Below, piece by piece: positions 1-12,174 of a DNA stretch of 64,000 nt. This DNA is from Hymenoscyphus infarciens (Eukaryota > Ascomycota > Leotiomycetes > Helotiales > Helotiaceae): contig LLCB01000105.1 of assembly GCA_001414345.1 (NCBI GenBank), forward strand, positions 1-64,000, given 5' to 3'. A model generated the notes under the pieces. It made no database searches. It was not told the origin of the DNA and saw nothing but the letters and a program-made list of their open reading frames with translations. A program made the position numbers and the translations under genes. How positions within the stretch are numbered: position 1 is the stretch's first letter; every line of letters starts with the position of its first letter.

Positions 1-126
1 AGTATTTTCTTAGTCTTAGTTTTATAGTACTTATAGGGTGGTGCAAAACCGACCTGCACCACCCCCCCTGTTTTCGGTTTACAGGGGGGTGGTGCAACGC
101 AAAATCTTGTCGAGAATAAGACTTAG
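1..126. repeat. GC-rich foldback repeat, unmutated copy
   Basis: This 126-bp unit contains nested inverted repeats. GGTGGTGCA (37-45) pairs with TGCACCACC (55-63), and the segment 55-70 pairs with 82-96 (15 bp, one extra C). CTTAGTCTTA near the start mirrors TAAGACTTAG at the end. It looks like a MITE or the terminal repeats of a cut-and-paste transposon. The left edge lies at the window boundary, so flanking target duplication cannot be checked. It keeps a high GC content inside a very AT-rich block. Confidence 0.6.
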
Positions 127-504
127 TATAAAACCTAATATAAAGTAGTTTCTAACTATTAATCTTATACTACTTATTAGGTAGTAGAAGATATATACTA
201 TACTAACTCCTAAAACTAGAATAATATATATAAAGCTTTACTTTAGTAAATATTATAATATTATTATATATTATAGTACTATTAATAGTTAATTATAGTA
301 TTCTATATTTATTATTAGTTTTTATTTAGTATTAGTTATAATATACGTATTTGAAGTTAAGAAAGAAAGTAGTCTTAGGAGGAAATCGAGAAGGATTACT
401 AAGTAGGAAAACGTAACCTTAACCTATTAAAATAAAATAGATAGAAATTTTCTAGAAGGCCTATCTTAAAGAGCGTATGATTTATAGTATAAAAGCTTAT
501 ATAA

Positions 505-630
505 AGTATTTTCTTAGTCTTAGTTTTATAGTACTTATAGAGTGGTGTAAAACCGACCTATACTACTCTCTCTGTTTTTGGTTTATAAGAGAGTAGTGTA
601 ACGTAAAATCTTGTCAAGAATAAGACTTAG
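505..630. repeat. RIP-mutated copy of the foldback repeat
   Basis: This segment aligns with bases 1-126 without any insertion or deletion, at a constant offset of 504. About 17 differences are visible and all are C-to-T or G-to-A relative to the first copy, mostly in the C and G runs. That pattern is the signature of repeat-induced point mutation. The hairpin arms are largely destroyed here. Confidence 0.75.
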
Positions 631-2720
631 ACTATATATTTTATAAATTCTTTAATTCTTAAACTATTTATATTAGATATTTAACTTTTTAATTAAAGCT
701 TTAGTTACTTACTAGTTCTTTTAACTTTTATCTACTAAAAGGTATTAAAATCTAATATTAAAGATATAAAAACTAGTTAAAAGCTAGTAGACTATATATT
801 TTTATAATTTCTTAATAATGAATTTATATATATTAAATATTTAACTTTTTAATTAAAGCTTTAGTTATTTACTAGTTCTTTTAACTCTTATATACTAAAA
901 ACTATTAAATTTTAATTTTAAAGATATAAAAACTAGTAAGAAGCTAGTAGACTATATATTTTATAAATTTCTTAATAATTAATTTATATAAATTAGATAT
1001 TTAACTTTTTAATTAAAACTTTAGTTATTTACTAGTTCTTTTAACTCTTATATATTAAAAAGTATTAAAGTCTAATAATAAAGATATAAAAACTAGTTAG
1101 AAGCTAGTAAATTATATATTTTTATAATTTCTTAATAATTAATTTATATATATTAAATATTTAACTTTTTAATTAAAGCTTTAGTTACTAACTAGTTCTT
1201 TTAACTTTTATATACTAAAAAGTATTAAAATCTAAGTTTAAAGATATAAAAACTAGTTAGAAGCTAGTAGACTATATATTTTATAAATTTCTTAATTATA
1301 AAATTAATTATATTAAATATTTATCTTTTTAATTAAAGCTTTAGTAACTTACTAGTTCTTTTAACTTTTATATATTAAAAACTATTAAAATCTAATATTA
1401 AAGATATAAAGACTAGTTAGAAGCTAGTAGACTATATATTTTATAAATTTCTTAATTATAAAATTAGTTATATTAAATATTTATCTTTTTAAATAAAGCT
1501 ATACTTTCTACTAGTTCTTTTAACTTTTATATACTAAAAGCTATTAAAATCTAATATTAAATATACAAAAACTAGTTAGAAGCTAGTAAACTATATATTT
1601 TATAAATTTCTTAATAATTGATTTATATATATTAGATATTTAACTTTTTAATTAAAGCTTTAGTTACTTACTAGTTCTTTTAACTTTTATATACTAAAAA
1701 CTATTAAAATCTATTTTTAAAGATATAAAAACTAGTTAGAAGCTAGTAGACTATATATTTTATAAATTTTTAATTATAAAATTAATTATATTAAATATTT
1801 AACTTTTTAATTAAAGCTTTAGTTACTTACTAGTTCTTTTAACTTTTATATACTAAAAAGTATCAAAATCTAATTTTAAAGATATAAAAACTAGTAAGAA
1901 GCTAGTAGACTATATATTTTTATAATTTCTTAATTATAAAATTATTTATATTAAATATTTATCTTTTTAATTAAAGCTTTAGTTACTAACTAGTTCTTTT
2001 AACTTTTATATACTAAAAACTATTAAAATCTATTATTAAAGATATAAAAACTAGTTAGAAGCTAGTAAATTATATATTTTATAAATTTCTTAATTATAAA
2101 ATTAATTATATTAAATATTTAACTTTTTAATTAAAGCTTTAATTACTTACTAGTTCTTTTAACCTTTATATAATAAAAACTATTAAAATCTAATTTTAAA
2201 GATATAAAAACTAGTTAAAAGCTAATAAATTATATATTTTATAAATTTCTTAATAATTAAATTAATTATATTAAATATTTATTTAATTAAGTAAAGCTTT
2301 AGTAACTTACTAGTTCTTTTAACTTTTATATACTAAAAAGTATTAAAGTCTAATAATTAAGATATAAAAACTAGTTATATATTAATATATTATATATATT
2401 TTAAATTTCTTAATAATTAAATTATTTATATTAAACATTTAACCTTTTAATTAAAGCTTTAGTTATTAACTAGTTCTTTTAACTTTTAATTATTAAAAGC
2501 TATTAAAACTTAATAATAAAGATGTAAAAACTAGTTATAAGTTAGTAAATTATAAATTTTATAAATTTCTTAATAATTAAATTATTTATCTTAAAGATTT
2601 AGCTTTTATTAAAGCTTTAGTTATTAACTAGTTCTTTTTACCTTTATATATTAAAGGTTATTAAAATTTAAAACTAAAGATATAAAAACTAGTTATTATC
2701 TAGTAGAATCTAATACTTTT
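631..2720. repeat. 160-bp tandem satellite, about 13 units
   Basis: A unit of 159-160 bp repeats head to tail. The marker ctatatattttataa recurs near 631, 791, 951, 1111, 1271, 1431, 1590, 1750, 1909, 2069, 2229, 2389 and 2549. Each unit also carries aactagttagaagctagtag, tttaattaaagctttagtta and tactagttcttttaactt. Units differ by scattered substitutions and few indels. The last copies are the most divergent. Base composition is over 80 percent A+T, so the array has probably also been RIP-mutated. No coding potential is visible. Confidence 0.9.
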
Positions 2721-3318
2721 TAATAATTTTATATTAAGTAAATAACTAAGTTTATAATAAAACTATTAGTTATTAACTAGTTCTTTTAACTTTTCTAAAC
2801 TAAAAGTAGAAAGAGATGCTATCGAGATGTCGGATATATCTAATATATTCAAAATATTTAGATATCTTTAATATAGAATCTCGAAAGACAAGTCTTAAAA
2901 CCTATAACAGCACGAAATACACACTACTATAGAAGAGGCCTATAGGAGTACGTTTGGCAGAATAACATGCGTAAATACTAGGCTCTAATATAGAAGAAAA
3001 GGCTAAACTAGTCTTTTCTAACTCTAGAAGAGTAGGCTGCTATATATAAGAGATTAGACGATAAAAAAGAGGTCTAAAACCGACTAACGACATATGTCGG
3101 CTAATACAAAAGCCCGAACCCTATAAAGTATGTCTAAAAGCCTAGACATACGTAACCTTCTTAAATTAGACAATATAAAACAACAACTGCCGAAACCTAT
3201 ATATAGCAGGTACTCCCAGCTATCCAGGATGGCCTAGGTGACAGGCTATCACAAAACCGAATTTAATTTTCATATTAATACACATTCCTTATTAAACTTT
3301 ATTAAACATTAAAAAGCC
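2721..3318. other. AT-rich degraded sequence between satellite and GMC gene
   Basis: Degraded sequence of intermediate AT content continues to the 3-prime end of the oxidoreductase gene. No open reading frame or recognisable element is visible. Base composition shifts to normal just before the GMC stop codon at 3319, marking a sharp boundary. Confidence 0.5.
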
Positions 3319-5328
3319 CTAAACAGCCGCACTAATAATAACATCCGCCGCCTTCTCACTTATCATATAAACCGGAACCGCAACATAGAAACCCGGAATC
3401 TTAGGGAAAACACTGGCATCCACGACCCTTAGTCCGTCTGTGCCCCTAACCTTGAACTTCGAATCAAGAACCGCCATCGCATCGCCATCTTTCCCAATAG
3501 GACACGTACAGCTAGCATGATGTCCCCAAGCTTCATTCCTCACAAAGTCATTCAATCTGGTCCCCGTAATCGAGGGACCAGGCCATACCTCGCTGAAAGT
3601 CCCAGCGAGAGGGTTGATAGAGCTAAAGATCTTTCGAGAGAGCTGCATGCCTTCAACGATAGCCTGTACATCTTTCGCGCCATCAGCAGCGTTCTGGAAG
3701 GAATTAAAGTTGATTAGAGGTGTATCGCGGGGATCGGCGGATTTGAGTGTCACGGTTCCAGCGGCGTTGCGAGAATGTGCTTTAAGGGTGATCCAAGACC
3801 AATGTTGTGCATCTCCAGTTCCATTTTCTGCATAGCCAGGGAAATAACCCGGGAAGTTGACTGGTGCTCCAGTGACGAGAACATCAGGATCACCGCTTGC
3901 AACGGACGTTTTCTTGACGATACCAACTGATATTCCATTGGAAGCGTAGATTCCACGATCACCGCCATTAGCATTAGCTTGCCATTTCCGTAGACATGGG
4001 TCCGGGGAGTCGCGTAGGAAAGTGCAATCTTTGGTAACGGCAAACTCGCTGTCGAATTTCGAGATAATGCTCGTTTCGTATCGATCTTGCATGTTTGTTC
4101 CAACACCCGGGAGGTCAACAACAACTGGGATATTGAATTTTTTGAGTTCAGCAGCTGGGCCGATTCCACTGAGTTTAAGTAGCTGTGGTGTATTGAAAGC
4201 GCCCGCTGACAGAATGACCTCGCGACTTGCAGTCACACTGCCAGCAACCCCCGCGGAGGCCTTTCCAGATCGAGGGTCGGCGCGATAGAGACTCTTTCCA
4301 ACGAGATAGTTTACTCCCACTGCCTTCGGCTTGGAACCAGTTGTATCGAAAATGACTTTTGTAACGAGGGTATTGAGTTGAAGATCAAGTTGGTACTTTT
4401 TAGACCCATCTGCGTTGACAGCATTGGCAGTATTCAGCACAAACTCTCGTGGTCCATTTCGATTTCCGCCATCTACAGCAATGGGAACCTGATATAGCCC
4501 TTCCGCAGCATCACGACCGGCGCTGTCAACGTTGATGTCCCGAAGTAAGATATCTGTAAGTCCACCAATTGTGCTTATGATAAGTCCCAAGGCACTTTTC
4601 CCAGTTGCATATGCAGCGGCAATTATCAGTGATAAGACTTTGAAATCCTGAAAGATAATCAGTACATCGGTGACACTTGTTGTTAACCAGCCACTAAACC
4701 CGTGACCGATAATGCCGTTGGGGATATATTCGGCGTTTTCCATTTTCTGAAAGTATTCCCGCATCGCATCCGGTGCCCAAGAACTGTCGCCTGTAAGACT
4801 AGCGATGTAAGACCAGTCGCTCTTGTGTGGATAGATTGTAATTAAAGCGTTGTGGGAGCCGCATCCACCAAGAGTTCCAGCACGAGGATACAGAATACCC
4901 AAGGGCGTTGATCCAGCAGGCGGATTTAAACCGATGTATTGACCGCCCGATGGTGTACGATAAGTCATTTTTGAGTCTTGCTTTTGTTGGGTGATGTTGC
5001 TGTAGTGGTTGACGAAGTAGTCCCATCTCATTGCCTCCACTTCAGTCGACTGAAGGGACAAGGCTGGAACTTGATATTCCAGGAGAGCTCCTTGATCATC
5101 ACCAGCGTCCAGCAAAAGAACCTTATGTCCCGCGATTGCTAGTCTCGCGGCCAGAGGACCGCCACCAGGACCGCTTCCAACGATAACGTAGTCATAAGTT
5201 GTCGTTTGGCGCGCAGAATTAGGACTATACAAATTAGCAGTGCACCAATAGCAGATACAATATCCTCACAGCGCTAAAGCCGTTGCAAATAACAAGCCAA
5301 AACACGACAAGCCCCAGTTGACATACAT
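3319..5328 (-). CDS. secreted GMC-family FAD oxidoreductase
   Basis: Predicted 654-residue flavoenzyme of the glucose-methanol-choline family, which oxidises alcohols or sugars. Two exons: 5328-5270 and 5224-3319, split by a 45-bp intron with donor GTGAGG and branch-acceptor CTGCTAATTTGTATAG. The small first exon supplies the ATG and a signal peptide (MYVNWGLSCFGLLFATALAL); the long exon alone has no ATG start. The Rossmann FAD motif GSGPGG lies at residues 36-41, followed by a Glu/Asp-ending strand. The C-terminal active-site segment carries the catalytic His (AWGHHASCT, His588/589). The second position, usually His or Asn in a G-H/N-T-N-A-P context, reads GFYVAVP here. The length fits the family. 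Substrate cannot be told. The gene lies directly beside the RIP-mutated block but reads intact. Confidence 0.9.
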
Positions 5329-8068
5329 CTTGCTGGATGAAGATTTAGGAAAATCTTGCCTCGTCAAGAGGAGAATTTATTTTTTTGGTTATATAGGGGA
5401 CGCCAAGCTTACATCCTTGTGCGGAGTAAATCCTCGATGAGAATAATTGCGATCGGCTGTATGCCTACCAAATAGGTAGGTATTACTTGCATACTGAATG
5501 CGAGTTGTCGAATCATGCAAGGTCCCCACCAGCCAACTTCTCGATATTACAAAATTCAGTATTAAGTACCAAAATTTGCAAAGGAATGGGAGTGGGGATG
5601 GGAACACATGACATGGCTTTGTGTAACTTTCAGAATGGGGATTCCGGTCGGATATTTCCGAGAAGGAGTGGAGGAAGTATCGTAACACCCTAGGTAGGCG
5701 TGCTGCGGCGAGTTGGATCTTCAACCGTCTAGAAAACACACTATGCGCAGCTCGGCAGAGCAAACATGGAATGAAAAGTAATATGATAGGTGCCGAGGTA
5801 TAAACATATAAACATCAGCACGCATCTTGTAAGCCAAGTGTGTAACAAACACCATAGGCCTACAGGATTGAACTCGGACGATTCCTTCGCATGTGATCTG
5901 GTTACCTTGTGAACTAAGCATTGAATCCTGGCTTGTAATCATAGGTAAAACTGAAAATAAAACCCAAATCAGGGTAAGGAATCATACTCACCACTCCCAC
6001 CACCATCAACATCCTCTCATTTAAGCTAGCGAAAAATTGAGAGGAAGTCTTTCCCGATTCTAAGTTCGACGTGCAAGTTAGAACGTGTATTGATAAACCA
6101 TGACGATAACGTGAGCTTCAAATAAATGTATGCACTCTCATGAGTTTTCGCATGCTGCTTTCCTGTTCCACGTGTGCATAATTTCGTTCTCCTGCCCCGG
6201 AGGGGTATCGCTAACAATGAATACCAAACCATGACCGCTTCCTTTCAATGGTGATCTTACAGCCAATCAAGCAAGGAAGGTCCTCTTGGTTATTTTCCAT
6301 TCATGTGCTAGTGAATTGGTGTCGAATTCGTGTACGAAGACCGGGGGTTGCGAGGCGACTTGTCTCTCCACCAACATTGCTTCAACTCGCCACAACGCTT
6401 CCCACATATAATATATACAAAATGTAGGTATATCGAGGAAAGGTTTGGCGCGCGGGAGAAGATATTATATGAATATTAAGGGATTAAGATAGCTTTGAGA
6501 GGATTGATAGCTGAGTTGCTACAACCGGTTTCGAGAACTTGGTGATGGACAGTGGAGAATTGACTTGTTTTTCATGTATTTTGATTCGGGTTTCGTGTAG
6601 AAATGGCTGAAGGTAACCCGAGAGTGTGTGACTTCTTGATAGCATGGTGATGATGGCTTTATCGAAGGGGCTGCAAAATATGTACTGGTCAGCCGATAGC
6701 TATACCAAATTCCAACTCCAGGTATTAGCAGCTATTCAGAAACTTCACCAGACTAACAGCCGAGAAAATATACATTTTTGTTGATCGAAAGTTCAGAACG
6801 CGATAATTTTCGGCTTGTTATTTCTCCAGGGGCGGCAATTGTTGCAGCTGGCGTTTTTTGACCGCTTCTAGAAGACTTGAGGTGCAGATACAACGCAGGA
6901 AATGTGTGGTGATCGACCTCGTTGGGATGAATACAGAACAAGTGGAGTTTAAGGAGTGCGCGACGGTGATCAGGAGAGTAGCCGACATCCGGAACCTCAG
7001 ATTGCTTCAGCTGGATCAGGGGTTAGACGCGCTACACGTGACTGGCGCTTATGATGAGTTCAACCTCAAACATCGTCAACTCTTCAAATCGGTCTCACCA
7101 TTTCCCCGCGCTCTACAAGAGTGCACCACCAAAGTTCAAACCTGCTCGCAAGAGCATCACACAATTGCATATCAACCTCATCTTGTATTACTTTTTGACA
7201 GATTAATTGCTCCCACTTGCAATCTCCCCCCCAAACCATTGCCCACCCATCCGAGTTGGGGCAGTGTTGCCGGTGGGGTTGTTAAAATGGATTCACTTTC
7301 TCCGTCTCTCTCTATCCCAAAGTCGGGGTTTTCTACAAGATCCTGAGAAGCAAATATGAATTCCTCATCTCTGTAACATTCCAAACGACGATATCTTCTC
7401 TAATCCTTTTCTTGTTCTCTTGTTTGCTCTGCCAAAGTTGTGCTTCTATTTCAGCGGAGAATCTCGCGTCGTCCCATGCATTGCTATTTTCTCCTTGGCA
7501 CTTGATGTGAAACCCATCGACCGATTTTTTCGTTTCGCGCAAACTCTAATTCTTGTGCCAGTTCTGAAAGATCAAACTCGCACCAGTAAGAAACCCGAGA
7601 TATTGCTGCAGATGAGACAATGGCAACGGAGTTGCACTTGGCTGTCAACGTCCGCAAGTGCCATAGGGGGGCCCCTCTGGTTAGAGCCTCATCCTCGCCC
7701 GGCCCTCATTGGCCAACCCGTCACCCCTCCATCGACACGCAATCCCAGGGCAAAAGCCGGAAAAGTGCCATGAGATAGGATCTCAGTCTAGTTGCCGGCT
7801 GCCCTTGGCGGCGAAACAGGCTTTTGCCCACGTTTGTCACGTCGCCCATTCCAGTCAAGCGTTGTAAGTGTCCACAAACCTTCTCCAGTCACCCTCCCTC
7901 TTGATCGTTCTCGAGTTCATGCATGGCTACCTCTTGTAGTTTGCTCCTCACACCGCTCGATCTTCCTCTTCTCACGCCAGGATTGATTTCTGGCTGCCAT
8001 TCGTTGAACATACTTTATACTATATTATTTTTTGTTTTCTTTTGTGATACTAGCTTTAATACTTGACG
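5329..8068. other. intergenic region, no gene supported
   Basis: Normal base composition with several short open frames on both strands, none with family similarity, splice-consistent extension or a signal I could defend. The part upstream of 8069 is pyrimidine-rich and is the likely promoter and leader of the lectin-like gene. The part near 5330 is the GMC promoter. Confidence 0.5.
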
Positions 8069-9646
8069 ATGGTTCGTATTGACATTTCAAAGACTCGAAA
8101 GATGTTTGTTAATCGACTCGCAGAATTCTTCGAACGAAAAACCATTTGTATCCCCCATCTCCCCGGCGGAGGTGGAGGCATACTACCCAGACGACAAGAT
8201 TGTGATGGTTAGCCAAGGTCCGCCACCGTCAATACTGGCGTCAACTACACCAGCAAACCTGCCGTCGAATGTACCGTCAAGTATGCAGTCAACTACACCA
8301 GCAAACTTGCCGTCGAATGTACCATCAAGTATGCAGTCAAGTACACAAGGAACTCAAATTTCACAAAAATACTACAACGAGGTGAACAGAAGTGTCACCG
8401 AACCACCCATATATTCCCAAGCACCACTCCCAGACCGACCTCGACAACGCCCATTTTACAAGCGACACATGTTTTGGTTGATAGGCATTCTCCTTCTCAT
8501 AATTGTAACAGCCGGTATCGTGATCGGGGTTCTTGCGGGTAGATGGTCAGGAAAGAAGGGTGGAAAGGTCGAGGCTATAGTTCCAAATAACACCAAAGCC
8601 AGTGTGGCCAGCTCCGGATTATTTCTCAACGACAAGACGACATGGAATATGCAAGCGTACTGGCAAGATAAAAATGGAGATATCAGATATCAAATGAGTT
8701 TGGATGGGAAGAAGTTCGAAACACCCCGAAATACCACACTCTCTGTACGCCCAAAGATCGGATCTCCTCTTTCTGCCACGGCAATCACCGATGGCACAGG
8801 TGTTGTTTATGTGAGTTCCCCAATACACTTCGACGAGAAGAGGAACTAACAGTTGCTTCTACAGCTCAGCGTTTTCTACCTCTCGGACAGCAATAAGATT
8901 GCAATGTGCGTTATGGCCTGCGCAACAGGAGCTTCCGTTTGCAGCACTTTCTCGAACAGTGTTCTACCTACCGGAGTTCCAATTAACAAGTTCAGCGGAT
9001 TATCGGCCGTCACTGTCAACAATGCGCAAGATTGGCGGGTGTATTACCACGATGAGAATGGATTTTTATGCCAAATGGAAGGAAAGGCATCCGGGTTCAC
9101 TAAGGGGGCGATTATCGGGGGTACCGCTTTGAACAACACGGCGATTGCGGCAGTCAATGTCAACACGACAACCAACAACATCGTTTTATATTACGTGGAT
9201 CAAGGCAGCCAGAATATGTTTACCCAACAGTTTAGCAACGACGTATGGACGACTGGTAAGTCACCTTCTAAGCTCTTCAGTATATCCGGACTTTTGGCTA
9301 ACAATTTCAAGGCGTCGCGCTCTCAAATGCTCGCATAAAGTCCTGGAACCCTCTTTCTGGAATAGGTGCTACCTACAGCTCCGTCCAGAATCAACTTCAC
9401 GTCTATTACACCGGTCTGGACAGTCTCATTTACGAATTCATTGGCTCGAACGCTTCAACTACCAAAACAACCTACTCCGTTCAACCATCCAACCAAAGAG
9501 AATGGACAAACGCGGATATCGTGGGGGGAGCAATCACAGCTGTAGGATGGAAAGACCAAGTACGATTTTTCCAACAGTCGCAAGGTGTTTTAGTGGAGGG
9601 AGTTCTTTCAAACACGACTTGGAGCCAGGTCACTGTTTCGATGTAA
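8069..9646 (+). CDS. membrane-anchored fucose-lectin-like beta-propeller protein
   Basis: Predicted type II membrane protein of about 471 residues. Exons: 8069-8071 (tentative), 8124-8810, 8865-9255 and 9312-9646. The last two introns have GTGAGT and GTAAGT donors and GGAACTAACAG or CTAACA branch sites, and the frame closes exactly. The cytoplasmic N-terminal part is Pro/Ser-rich with a perfect 16-residue tandem duplication (STTPANLPSNVPSSMQ). One hydrophobic segment (FWLIGILLLIIVTAGIVIGV, about residues 118-138) precedes a domain with repeated blades (WNMQAYWQDKNGDIRYQ, WRVYYHDENGFLCQ, NIVLYYVDQGSQN, QLHVYYTGLDSLIYE). This resembles the fungal fucose-specific lectin fold. The start is uncertain: the first in-frame ATG without splicing is at 8205, while the 8069 start needs a GTTCGT donor. 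Sugar binding is not shown. Confidence 0.8.
8238..8333 (+). repeat. 48-bp tandem duplication inside the lectin-like gene
   Basis: Two adjacent 48-bp copies, nearly identical at the base level, encode the same 16 residues twice in the cytoplasmic linker. The near-identity suggests a recent slippage duplication, so copy number may vary between strains. Confidence 0.85.
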
Positions 9647-12174
9647 GAAGGGAGGGGGGTTAGGAGTCAAATTGAAGGGAGATTTCGGGGATGAATGGTA
9701 GTGGGCGGTAAGGGACTGCACTTGCTGGGAGTTGGCGCTGTGGTTGCGCGTCGGGGTTATGAAACCATTATACCTACCACATATCACCCTATGTCACAAT
9801 ATTTTACGGCTATGAATTTAACACTTAGAACGCAACAAACATTAATAATGGTCATTTTTACAACCTATTTGGGATTTCTGAAGTTTAATGTCCTGTTTTT
9901 CTGCTTGGTATAGGAGGTGAGCCAATCGCTTGCATTCCTGTCGTTGAGCGTTTGATCATCTGTCTTCTTTGGGCCTTAGGTGTTGATTTATTTATATCTT
10001 GGCATTATACCTTTTTCAACCGAACGCGAATATCGCACGCCACCCCAAGGCTAGTTTGTTTCTGTCTTTGTTTCCTTTTAGTTTTATTCTTGGCAACGAC
10101 GAGGATTTAACGATCCCGAGATGATATGTCGATCGCTGGGCTGAGTCTTGCGGGCGAGAGAGCCGGATTTCCAATATACCCGGAGTGATGGTAATCATAT
10201 CTTTTGCTTTTATATAGCCATGAGGTGATTCATTCGTCCTGACAGGTGGTCACATAGCGCTGAATGCATGCCTTGGTAATTCTGAAGAGTTAGAGTCACA
10301 GAAGAGGAAAAATGATAAGCTTGGCATTGATTGAGCTTACTTTTCACTCGATAGGGGAAATAGGAGGCCTATGATAAAGGATGAGGTAGAAGTCTATCAT
10401 ATGAGCAGACTTCCAACGCATATCGGAGCTTTCGGGTCATTGACACCGCCACACCATCGCTCTCTCCGCTGTCCCGAAAGCGAGCCAGATGAGATAATCT
10501 CTACGTAGAAGAAAACCTATACTATAAGGTCAAATAAAGTCAGAAAGATATAACAAAAACGGTAATTGATTTCTAAGATTCTTATCAAAGGGTGTATAAA
10601 GTATAAGCTATTTTAAGTTACTGCTTGTCGCTTTAGTCGAAGACCAAGATTATGAGGTTTGATTAGGTTTGGGTGCCGCTGGTGCCTCAAATCGGCGTAT
10701 ATTTGCCACAGGAGTACGCCACACTTACGATTATTTATATCCATCACTAGTTCCATATCTGCAAGTCTCTAACCAATGTTCTCCATCCCCCATCCAGCTC
10801 AAAGCAAGGCAAGAACACACTAACAAGTCCCAACAATGACGTTCCCAACGTCCATGTCTACCTCGCCTAACTTTCGGAACTGCCTTATGGGATACGATGA
10901 GTTGCATGAATTTCAAGCTGGGCTGTTCCTTGTTTGTGGGTTTTGATGGAATCCACATGTCGGACGTTGGTGAGCTTAAATGGTGGGGTTTATTCATGCT
11001 TGGTGAATGCCTTGTCGGGCATTGGAAAGGTACGAAATTTTGAGATAATTGAGATATTTGAAGAGGAAGTAGATAGAAAAGGCGAGTGAGAGGGAGAGTT
11101 TTGTGATGTTATTATGTCTTATGTGTTTGGAGATGAATGAGTTCAGTGAGAGCAATCTTACCTCCTATTTGGAAGTTTAGAGTTTAGCAGGGGGTCTCGC
11201 TTGTGGGGAAGAATGGGCATAGAAATTTTAGTTTGGGGAAGCAACATTCGAAGCTTTCAGCTGATGTAAAACGGTTCTCGCAATTTCGTTCAAGTCTCGG
11301 AAATAGTCATTCCAAATCAAAATAGCTAGAAAAGTACACAAAAGGAGACTATGGTCCTAGGCACGTGACTATATTGTATTTCTGTCTCCTCCCTCAAAAT
11401 TCGGCAAAATTCAAGACCATGAGCAAACACACATCGCGAACATCGATCACCACCTGCTTCCCCCACACGAACAAGCGGGTACCATTCCGGTTGCTGCAAA
11501 GGATAATCGATACTCCGTGTCAATTGATTGCTAAGGAGCTCGCATAATTCTGTTCATTCAAATTGATCTCATTGTTTAAAAAGGGTGGTCTTCAAACCAT
11601 CCCTAAATGATTCTATCGTCGTGTCCTCTTTGCATTTATCCCGTCTCCCGGGTAGGCTCACATATTGTTTACCGGCGAAGTGGTTACCCCGTTTAGAAAC
11701 CTCTGTGTTACACAACACAACCGATGTTGCCTCAATACGCCTCATTTATGTGCTTCAAGAGGAGTGGTCGTTGAGTTGTTTTGATGAAACTTTGCTGTCT
11801 GTCACGCCTTATTTCTGGCGTATTGTGAAATTTGGAGCGGGGTTAGTTCAGCAACCCCCACTTTCTCCCAGAATCTTCCACTGGTTCCAATTGGCGGATT
11901 ATGCGCCTCTTTTGTCATCACGCCTATCGAGAAAATTAAGATTGGCAACTTGAAAACCGCATTCTGTTCCTGAAGGCGGGGTATTCACAGGGGGTTGCCA
12001 AAATAATGCTTGGTCTTTGATGATTTGATGAAGGTTCCGAATGACGAATTGGCAAGGCTGTTTATTTGACAAAGCGAAACTTTCCTTCCTTTTTGAGTTT
12101 TCTCTTTTCCTTCTTTCCTCAGACCCTTTTTGTCCGTCCTTCATTTGGATATACTTCCGTCTCATATTCCAATC
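9647..12174. other. intergenic region, no gene supported
   Basis: No reading frame here has recognisable family features. The first few hundred bases are the 3-prime region of the lectin-like gene. The last few hundred bases before 12175 are pyrimidine-rich, as in fungal leader sequences. Confidence 0.5.

Noticed and set aside
6858..7346. 162-codon plus-strand frame
   Set aside because: No ATG start, no family features, Pro/Ser-rich end over non-coding sequence.
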